Origin: Blastocatellia bacterium
GTDB taxonomy: Bacteria > Acidobacteriota > Blastocatellia > Pyrinomonadales > Pyrinomonadaceae
Length of the DNA: 5,774 nucleotides
Assembly (NCBI GenBank): GCA_003175865.1
Contig: PSRF01000133.1
Location: 1-5,774 of the forward strand
Direction of reading: 5' to 3'
Part shown: positions 1 through 4,156 of the stretch, in pieces
How the letters are laid out: each line of letters starts with the position of its first letter
Numbering within the stretch: position 1 is the first letter of the stretch
The notes under the pieces: model-generated
Told to the model about the DNA's origin: nothing
Databases searched by the model: none
The model's input: the letters and a program-made list of their open reading frames with translations, nothing else
Translations under genes and position numbers: made by a program

Positions 1-105
1 CGTTTCATCAGCGATCGACGCAACGACTTTCTCGTTTGTGTCACTGAGGTCAACTCCAAGAAACAGATTGACGATTTTGTTTCAGCCCTGGGCTCCGCAA
101 AGTAA
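1..105 (+). CDS. gcvPA: Glycine dehydrogenase (decarboxylating) subunit 1, C-terminal end only
   Basis: Reading frame 1 is open from the window edge to a TAA at 103-105 and encodes 34 residues, including FLVCVTEVNSKKQIDDFV. This resembles the extreme C-terminus of the P-protein alpha subunit, where a strand with a 'LLVCVTE'-like core is followed by a helix that starts after the lysines. The start and catalytic region lie outside the window. The assignment rests on this short tail plus position: it ends 7 nt before the gcvPB start, the usual gcvPA-gcvPB order in organisms with a split P-protein. The two subunits form the PLP enzyme that decarboxylates glycine and loads the aminomethyl group onto lipoylated H-protein in the cytoplasm. 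The tail alone would be weak evidence; the adjacency makes the call likely. Confidence 0.85.
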   Translation, partial: RFISDRRNDFLVCVTEVNSKKQIDDFVSALGSAK

Positions 106-112
106 TCTCGAC

Positions 113-1642
113 ATGACATCCGGAATCACAAAAGTCACCTCTCATATCAGTCCTAACGAACAACTGATTTTTGAACGTTCACAACCCGGCCGCGTTGGCT
201 ATCGTCTGCCACACCTTGATGTTGACGAACTTTCCCTGGACGAGCTCATTCCCGCGAACCTGCGTCGCGACGACGATCTTGCAGATGTCCCGGAAGTGAG
301 TGAGGTTGATGTCATTCGACACTTCGTACGGATGTCAACATGGAACTACTCAATAGATATTGGCATGTACCCGCTCGGGTCATGCACAATGAAGTATAAT
401 TCCCGACTCAACGAACGAGTGGCACGAATTCCTGGGTTCGCGAACCTGCACCCGTTAAGTGAAGAGGCGGACTGCCAGGGCGCGCTAGAAGTCATTTACG
501 AATTGCAACAACACCTGGCCGAAATCACCGGCTTACCTGGTATCTCACTACAACCAGCGGCAGGCGCTCACGGCGAAATGACCGGCATCATGATCATTCG
601 TGCGCACATCGACGCACGAGATGGAGCAGCCGGTGCCAGTCGTCGAACAATGTTGATTCCCGACTCGGCACATGGAACGAATCCCGCCTCAGCCCACCTG
701 TCCGGTTTTTCTGTCAAGACGATTCGATCCACTTCGGAAGGACTAACAGATCTCGATCACCTGCGCGAGCTTTGCGCGGGAGGCGACGTTGCGGGATTGA
801 TGCTGACGAATCCAAACACGCTCGGCCTGTTTGAAAAGAATATCAAACAGATCTGCGACATCGTTCATGAAGCTGGCGGGCTCGTTTACATGGACGGCGC
901 AAACATGAATGCGTTGGTAGGAATAGCACGTCCGGGCGACATGGGCGTTGATGTTATCCATCTGAACCTGCACAAAACATTCTCTACGCCTCACGGTGGT
1001 GGTGGTCCAGGGTGTGGACCATGCTGTTGTTCAAAGGAGCTCGAGCCGTTTCTTCCTGTACCGCGAATTGTCAAAGGTGAAGATAGCGCGTTCAGACTCG
1101 ACTTCGATCAGCCGAAGTCGATCGGTCGAGTAAAAGCATTCTTTGGAAACTACGGGATGATGCTGCGAGCGCTCGCCTACACTTTGACACACGGAAATGA
1201 CGGATTACGCGAAGCGACCGAAGCAGCAGTCCTCAATGCGCGCTATATCGCAGAAGGTCTCGTGTCAGACTTCGACAAGCCTTTCAATGATCCGCCAATG
1301 CACGAGGTGGTGTTCACTGACAAACGACAAAGTCGCAAGGGCGTACATACTCTCGACATCGCCAAGCGTCTGATCGATTACGGCTTTCATCCGATGACGA
1401 TCTATTTTCCGCTTATCGTTCAAGGAGCAATGTTGATTGAGCCGACTGAATCTGTCGGCCGGCAGGAACTTGATCAATTCATCTCGGCAATGCGGGCAAT
1501 AGCTAAAGAGGCGGTTGAGGATCCCGATCTAGTCTTGAATGCTCCTCACGACACTCGAATTGGTCGCTTAGATGAAGCTGCGGCTGCGAGGAAGCCCGTG
1601 TTGCGTTGGAAGCCGAGAGAAGTTGCAAACGCTGCGGACTAG
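113..1642 (+). CDS. gcvPB: Glycine dehydrogenase (decarboxylating) subunit 2 (P-protein beta subunit)
   Basis: Encodes 509 residues, near or slightly above the family's usual length. This is the PLP-bearing subunit of the glycine cleavage P-protein: it decarboxylates glycine and passes the aminomethyl group to lipoyl-H-protein. Visible family signatures are the N-terminal LIFERSQPGRVGYRLP block, YPLGSCTMKYN, the QPAAGAHGE segment, PDSAHGTNPAS, the MDGANMNA segment and HLNLHKTFSTPHGGGGPG. In the last of these, Lys288 (codon 974-976) is the expected Schiff-base lysine. The C-terminal FFGNYGMMLRALAY and MLIEPTES blocks are also present. I chose the ATG at 113 rather than the in-frame GTG at 38, because the extra 25 residues would overlap gcvPA and match nothing in the family. 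No clear Shine-Dalgarno precedes 113; with only 7 nt after the gcvPA stop, translational coupling is likely. Odd point: residues 301-306 read C-G-P-C-C-C, where the family usually has small residues. The 3' end converges on the minus-strand ferredoxin gene. Confidence 0.96.
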   Translation: MTSGITKVTSHISPNEQLIFERSQPGRVGYRLPHLDVDELSLDELIPANLRRDDDLADVPEVSEVDVIRHFVRMSTWNYSIDIGMYPLGSCTMKYNSRLNERVARIPGFANLHPLSEEADCQGALEVIYELQQHLAEITGLPGISLQPAAGAHGEMTGIMIIRAHIDARDGAAGASRRTMLIPDSAHGTNPASAHLSGFSVKTIRSTSEGLTDLDHLRELCAGGDVAGLMLTNPNTLGLFEKNIKQICDIVHEAGGLVYMDGANMNALVGIARPGDMGVDVIHLNLHKTFSTPHGGGGPGCGPCCCSKELEPFLPVPRIVKGEDSAFRLDFDQPKSIGRVKAFFGNYGMMLRALAYTLTHGNDGLREATEAAVLNARYIAEGLVSDFDKPFNDPPMHEVVFTDKRQSRKGVHTLDIAKRLIDYGFHPMTIYFPLIVQGAMLIEPTESVGRQELDQFISAMRAIAKEAVEDPDLVLNAPHDTRIGRLDEAAAARKPVLRWKPREVANAAD

Positions 1643-1647
1643 CACCT

Positions 1648-2058
1648 TCATTCAACTGCGGGCACTTTTAATAAGGCTAATCTGTCAACGGGTCGCCCTC
1701 TCACCAGGTGTTCCTCGACAATCTCTGGCACATCCTCGGCGCGTACTTGTGCATACCAAATCCCATCCGGATAAACCAGCACTGCAGCTCCGATAGCGCA
1801 AAACCCAACTGAGCCACATTCAGTTAAGACGACGCTGCCCTGTGGATTGCGACCCTTCTTCTCGGTCCCAAATTGCATTCGCCGAGATTTCAGTTCCTCT
1901 TCGAAGGCAGCTTTCACAGCGGCACTATCGACAGCGGAGCAGGACTTCCCTGTACAGACAAAAACGTGGTGTCTAATCGGAGCTGCGGCGACTGGGGCAA
2001 GTTCGATTAATTCCTCACAATTTTCGATGAACTCCCGCGGAGTTTTCTCGTTAGACAT
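1648..2058 (-). CDS. Thioredoxin-like (2Fe-2S) ferredoxin domain protein
   Basis: Encodes 136 residues, with no signal peptide or membrane segment, so it is probably a soluble cytoplasmic electron carrier. Residues 30-105 fit the thioredoxin-fold [2Fe-2S] ferredoxin family (related to the NuoE/HoxE cluster domain): HHVFVCTGKSC gives Cys35-x4-Cys40, followed by a helix (AAVKAAFEEELKSR) and a second cysteine pair, TECGSVGFCAIG (Cys81, Cys87). The typical VYPDGIWYAQV strand-turn and a C-terminal EIVEEHLVRGRPV helix follow. The second pair is C-x5-C rather than the usual C-x3-C, with Ser83 at the expected ligand position. Cys14 is probably unrelated to the cluster. The redox partner is unknown. 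The ATG at 2058 leaves about 29 residues before the fold; a weak AGAG lies just upstream. The gene converges with gcvPB, 5 nt between stops, so it is not in the gcv operon. A role in glycine cleavage cannot be inferred from position. Confidence 0.85.
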   Translation of the reverse strand: MSNEKTPREFIENCEELIELAPVAAAPIRHHVFVCTGKSCSAVDSAAVKAAFEEELKSRRMQFGTEKKGRNPQGSVVLTECGSVGFCAIGAAVLVYPDGIWYAQVRAEDVPEIVEEHLVRGRPVDRLALLKVPAVE

Positions 2059-2126
2059 ATCTCTATGCTAGCACGAAGATCGTTAGTTGCATTCCGTTGA
2101 AGAGGTTAACTGTTTCGTCGAACTTC

Positions 2127-2136
2127 ATTGTAGAAT
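2127..2136. promoter_or_regulatory. Possible overlapping divergent -10 elements
   Basis: On the plus strand TAGAAT (2131-2136) matches TATAAT at 5 of 6 positions. On the minus strand TACAAT (2127-2132) also matches at 5 of 6. The two overlap by 2 nt and would drive the protease and ferredoxin genes respectively. Neither has a good -35: the plus-strand candidate is TTAACT at 2106-2111, with a long 19-nt spacer. Single hexamers like this arise often by chance, so this is only a candidate. Confidence 0.22.
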
Positions 2137-2185
2137 GACGCTGCGACGCTAATTTATCCGCTCACCGCAAGTAAGTCGGCGGTTG

Positions 2186-2197
2186 ACGGCGCGCCGT
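2186..2197. repeat. Perfect 12-bp GC-rich palindrome upstream of the protease gene
   Basis: ACGGCGCGCCGT equals its own reverse complement over all 12 bases and lies 38 nt upstream of the protease ATG. It overlaps the end of a TTGACG hexamer (2183-2188) that could be a -35 element, although the matching -10 is poor (TAGTCT at 2204-2209, spacer only 15 nt). The position suits a dimeric repressor operator. That the palindrome exists is certain; its function is inference. Confidence 0.4.
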
Positions 2198-2235
2198 ATT
2201 TGTTAGTCTAGAAGCACAAAGTCAATAACCGTTCT

Positions 2236-3840
2236 ATGTCAACCGGCCTGGTTATCCACATCTCCTCAGGTGACGACCGACACACTGAGATCCTCACGAA
2301 CGATCGAATCCGAATCGGCACCGCTGAAAACTGCGACTTACGGCTGCGATCTTCCTCATTACCGAAGAACGTGATGAATGGAGCACTGCTCGAATTGGTG
2401 CGGAATGACGGTGCATACCTTGTTGACAAATTCGACAGTTCTCTTTCGCCAACCAAGAACGGAGCAGGTTTGGTCCCTGGTGATACCGTTTCGGATGGCG
2501 ATGAAATCCGTGTACCTGATTCTGAGCTGGTGCTTCAGTTCTTCCCTATCCGTGCCTTACCGGCTGTTCTTCCGACGTCGACCCGCGAAACGCATGTCGC
2601 GCCCTTCATCGAAGCAGCTGCAATTGAGTCTGCCGCGACCGCCAGACGTGATGACGCGAAAGTTTTTCTTCGAGAATTCACGCGCGAACTCGTAAGGGAG
2701 ATAAATCCGAGCACGAAATTAATTGCCCTGGCCATCGCAGTAGCTCTCGTTGGCGGAACTCTGTATCTAGGCTTCGCAATGTATAAGGAAATTCAGCGCA
2801 GCCGTCGGCTCATCGACGATCAACGAGCGCAACTCTCACAGACCAAGGATCAAGTCTCCAAGACTGGCGATCAGTTGTCGGAGATCGTACGGTCCAACCG
2901 AGAGATACAGGCAAGTTTGTCACTGGCGGTAAAGCTGCGCAGCGATTACGGTCGTGGGGTTTGTCTAATCGCTGGTTCATTTTATTACGTCGAAGCAGGT
3001 ACGGGACGACCGCTTCGTTATCCCGAAACACAGGTGAACGAAAATGGTTCCGCAGTTCAAACTAACAACGAGTCGCCTGCACTAACGCCGGACGGTCGCG
3101 GCGCAATCGCTGAGTATGAGTTTGTCGGCAGTGGATTCTATGTCGGCAACGGTCACGTTGTTACTAATCGTCACATCGTGCAACCCTGGATCGCAGACGA
3201 CAAAGCCCAGAGCATCGGTAACAGTGTGCATGGTCAGCCGCGACTCAAAAAACTCACCGCGTATTTCCCCGACTACACACAACCAATTCCACTGAAGTAC
3301 AAAACTGCCGCAGCAAAAGACGATCTAGCTGTTTGCTTGCTTGATATCTCCGAGATTCCGGAAACCATACCGATTCTGCCGTTGGAGACTGATCCAGATG
3401 CGGTTGCCGTTGGTAAAACCGTGGTAATGATGGGCTACCCCTCTGGTCCAGATCGCTTGTTGGCTTTACTTGACGATGCAGAGTCACGTGGCATTCAGCA
3501 GCGTTATGGTTCGCTTGACGCTCTGCTGGGTTATCTCGCTCAGACCAGGCGAATCCAACCACTCACTACTCAGGGAAGCATCACTGACTTAGACGTCCGA
3601 CGAATTGCATACGACGCCCGGACAGCTGAAGGCGGTTCTGGTGCTCCTTTGTTTGGTCCAACTGGCCGCGTAATCGGAGTCAACTTTGCTGTGTTCACTG
3701 AAAACCAAGCGTCTAATTTCGCAGTCCCAATCCGTTATTGTATCGCCCTGCTGGAGCACTCAGGCTGGCAACCACCGCAACCAAAAGAGGGTGAAAGCGT
3801 GACACAAACTGAACGTCCTCAGTCTTCAACCGCAAAATAG
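2236..3840 (+). CDS. Membrane-anchored trypsin-like serine protease with N-terminal FHA-like domain
   Basis: Encodes 534 residues in four parts. Residues 4-103 form an FHA-like beta domain: RIRIGTAENCDLRL, a GALLELV strand, then NGAGLVPGDTVSDGDEIRV. Residues 161-182 are one hydrophobic helix (LIALAIAVALVGGTLYLGF). Residues about 184-235 are a charged, Gln-rich helix, probably a coiled-coil stalk. Residues about 290-510 are a PA-clan (HtrA/trypsin-2-like) protease with His313 in VTNRHIV, Asp363 in DDLAVCLLD and Ser468 in GGSGAPLFGPTGRVIGVNFA, so the triad is intact. There is no PDZ domain and no cleavable signal. The topology is inferred as FHA in the cytoplasm and protease in the periplasm. 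The FHA domain lacks the usual phosphothreonine-binding residues (Thr29 for Arg, no S-x-x-H). About 60 residues are inserted between the Asp and Ser motifs. The FHA fold begins at residue 4, which supports the ATG at 2236 although no Shine-Dalgarno is visible. The C-tail (511-534) is polar and probably disordered. Substrates are unknown. Confidence 0.88.
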   Translation: MSTGLVIHISSGDDRHTEILTNDRIRIGTAENCDLRLRSSSLPKNVMNGALLELVRNDGAYLVDKFDSSLSPTKNGAGLVPGDTVSDGDEIRVPDSELVLQFFPIRALPAVLPTSTRETHVAPFIEAAAIESAATARRDDAKVFLREFTRELVREINPSTKLIALAIAVALVGGTLYLGFAMYKEIQRSRRLIDDQRAQLSQTKDQVSKTGDQLSEIVRSNREIQASLSLAVKLRSDYGRGVCLIAGSFYYVEAGTGRPLRYPETQVNENGSAVQTNNESPALTPDGRGAIAEYEFVGSGFYVGNGHVVTNRHIVQPWIADDKAQSIGNSVHGQPRLKKLTAYFPDYTQPIPLKYKTAAAKDDLAVCLLDISEIPETIPILPLETDPDAVAVGKTVVMMGYPSGPDRLLALLDDAESRGIQQRYGSLDALLGYLAQTRRIQPLTTQGSITDLDVRRIAYDARTAEGGSGAPLFGPTGRVIGVNFAVFTENQASNFAVPIRYCIALLEHSGWQPPQPKEGESVTQTERPQSSTAK

Positions 3841-3993
3841 CCACACTCTTTTAATTCGAGTTAACCAATCTCACCCTAATAACGTCTGTACCAACGGCAA
3901 CTTTCTCATGCACAGCGAGCATCCGATCCATTGTTGCAATGCTGATTCTGTCACAGTTTGCGAGGAAAATTGCTCCGACCTCAATTACAGTGA
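3841..3993. other. Non-coding spacer after the protease gene
   Basis: I see no gene here. Just after the stop, the near-palindrome TTAATTCGAGTTAA (3851-3864) is AT-rich, short and lacks a T-run on a stable stem, so it is not a convincing terminator. The rest has no repeat or RNA signature that I recognise. Confidence 0.5.
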
Positions 3994-4002
3994 TGGTATA
4001 TT
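3994..4002 (+). promoter_or_regulatory. Extended -10 promoter candidate for the exported-protein gene
   Basis: TGGTATATT carries a TG-n extension followed by TATATT, which matches TATAAT at 5 of 6 positions. No good -35 lies 16-18 nt upstream, which extended -10 promoters tolerate. Transcription would begin near 4009, giving a leader of about 148 nt before the ATG at 4157. This implies the exported-protein gene can be transcribed separately from the protease gene. Inference from motif only. Confidence 0.4.
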
Positions 4003-4008
4003 TTAAGA

Positions 4009-4134
4009 GTCCCGCAAGGGGGCACGGTGATTGCTGAACGCAAAAGCTGAAAGCGTATTCCGTCGTAATTAGTTGGCATTCTTCGACTAGCTAATGCAGT
4101 AAAAACATCTGATCTGTCGAAAGAGATCACTGCA
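4009..4134 (+). promoter_or_regulatory. Potentially structured 5' leader (four consecutive hairpins)
   Basis: Downstream of the predicted start site, inverted repeats tile the leader. The first is CCC-GCAA-GGG (4011-4020), a GNRA-capped mini-hairpin. The second is ACGG/CCGT (4024-4027 with 4060-4063) enclosing ACGC/GCGT (4038-4041 with 4053-4056). The third is ATTAGTT/AGCTAAT (4068-4074 with 4089-4095, one G-U pair). The fourth is TGCAGT/ACTGCA (4095-4100 with 4129-4134) stacked on GATCT/AGATC (4111-4115 with 4124-4128), with a 10-nt A-rich one-sided bulge. The last is the strongest, at 11 base pairs. It ends 22 nt before the start codon and lacks a U-tract, so it is not an intrinsic terminator. 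I do not recognise a known riboswitch class. The short stems of hairpins one to three could be chance. Confidence 0.3.
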
Positions 4135-4149
4135 GACTGACTGTTGATT

Positions 4150-4153
4150 GAGG
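4150..4153 (+). promoter_or_regulatory. Shine-Dalgarno for the exported-protein gene
   Basis: GAGG sits 3 nt before the ATG at 4157. The spacing is shorter than ideal, but this is the clearest ribosome-binding motif in the window and it supports that ATG. An in-frame TTG at 4148 overlaps the motif and is the only other upstream start before a TGA at 4145. Confidence 0.5.
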
Positions 4154-4156
4154 CTA

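Larger units (their letters stand above)
2059..2235. other. Divergent intergenic region between the ferredoxin and protease genes
   Basis: This 177-nt stretch separates two genes that face away from each other, so it should hold both promoters. I see no credible ORF, RNA gene or strong sigma-70 promoter. The best promoter-like items are back-to-back -10 hexamers at 2127-2136 and a TTGACG at 2183-2188 beside a palindrome; both are listed separately. The protease start has no recognisable Shine-Dalgarno sequence. Confidence 0.6.

Noticed and set aside
38..112. In-frame GTG-initiated N-terminal extension of gcvPB (25 residues)
   Set aside because: It overlaps the gcvPA coding sequence out of frame and has no family similarity; the ATG at 113 directly precedes the conserved N-terminal region.
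1847..2071. 74-codon plus-strand ORF opposite the ferredoxin gene
   Set aside because: It mirrors the ferredoxin coding strand; the minus-strand product has clear cluster motifs and this one has none.
3851..3864. Near-palindrome TTAATTCGAGTTAA after the protease stop as an intrinsic terminator
   Set aside because: The stem is short, AT-rich and mismatched, and no T-tract follows it.
3908..4006. 32-codon plus-strand ORF with five cysteines (MHSEHPIHCC...)
   Set aside because: No Shine-Dalgarno, no similarity I recognise, and it overlaps the extended -10 element; most likely chance.
4011..4063. c-di-GMP (GEMM-like) riboswitch, suggested by the GNRA loop and the ACGCAAAAGC segment
   Set aside because: The resemblance is limited to short strings; the paired P1-P3 arrangement and conserved core of that class cannot be laid onto this sequence.
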